A stretch of 64,000 nucleotides of DNA from NCBI RefSeq assembly GCF_000411115.1, contig NZ_KE150257.1, positions 115,174-179,173 of the forward strand, written 5' to 3'. This document shows positions 63,976 to 64,000 of the stretch, one piece after another. The translations under genes and the position numbers were made by a program. The notes below the pieces were generated by a model, which had not been told where the DNA came from, did not search any database, and worked only from the letters and a program-made list of their open reading frames with translations. Source of the DNA: Capnocytophaga granulosa ATCC 51502. Its GTDB lineage: Bacteria > Bacteroidota > Bacteroidia > Flavobacteriales > Flavobacteriaceae. The first letter of the stretch is position 1, and each line of letters starts with the position of its first letter.

Positions 63976-64000
63976 CACCCGCTTTCGAAAAGGGAGTGAG

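Overview
The window looks like part of a chromosome from a Bacteroidota bacterium of the class Flavobacteriia, probably close to Capnocytophaga (inference, not proven here). Supporting signs: promoters of the Bacteroidota form TTG-N19/20-TAnnTTTG in front of many units; HmuY-like lipoproteins with a Cys-Ser-Lys-(Asp/Glu) surface-export signal of the type described in Capnocytophaga; zinc-free forms of L31, L36 and S14; a DAHP synthase/chorismate mutase fusion; and the order tRNA-tuf-tRNA-Trp-secE-nusG.

Layout. 1-11830: the S10/spc/alpha ribosomal operon from rplB (cut by the window edge) through secY, infA and rpoA to rplQ, ending in a strong terminator. The rpsS gene in it carries a +1 frame disruption. 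11850-15000: secreted and membrane proteins of unknown function, an XRE regulator and a VapD-type RNase with a coupled upstream partner. 15002-21350: punA, then a haem-uptake cluster of three HmuY-like surface lipoprotein genes (the middle one a two-domain protein broken by a poly-A frameshift) and a TonB-dependent receptor. 21500-33800: housekeeping genes (rpmE type B, a family 2 glycosyltransferase, etfBA, two rhomboid-like proteins, ribF, a SAM hydrolase, a WYL regulator, a DUF4292 lipoprotein, an EnvC-like protein, an acyltransferase). 33820-38740: four tRNAs, tuf, tRNA-Trp, secE, nusG, rplKAJL, then a terminator and no rpoBC. 38738-49850: panD, an AlbA/ATPase-type regulator with frame-shifting 11-bp repeats, a TerB-like protein, an SNF2 helicase downstream of DAHP synthase, a REP-associated tyrosine transposase between REP hairpins, and a copper chaperone/copA pair. 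50020-55906: tRNA-Asp, an ACP/acyltransferase pair, a thioredoxin-like lipid- or cell-envelope protein, acpP-fabF-rnc and clpS. 55950-64000: an AT-rich accessory island with a DUF6884/GIY-YIG-like protein and, at its end, a coupled two-gene system: an MBL-fold hydrolase and a 1,349-residue trypsin-like protease/STAND ATPase. That pair resembles type I AVAST (Avs1) anti-phage systems and is the best candidate for an interesting system.

Two repeat families run through the window. One is a REP hairpin (stem GGGCGAAT/ATTCGCCC, loop GGCA or TGCC) around the transposase and also between nusG and rplK and before the HmuY genes; one copy has a compensatory base change. The other is a family of 7-bp units (TAGTGAC/TAATGAC) that sits directly at the 3' ends of genes, supplies several stop codons, often forms long perfect hairpins, and gives stops in every frame of both strands. 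A third structure is an exact-period 97-bp triple repeat upstream of the DAHP synthase gene.
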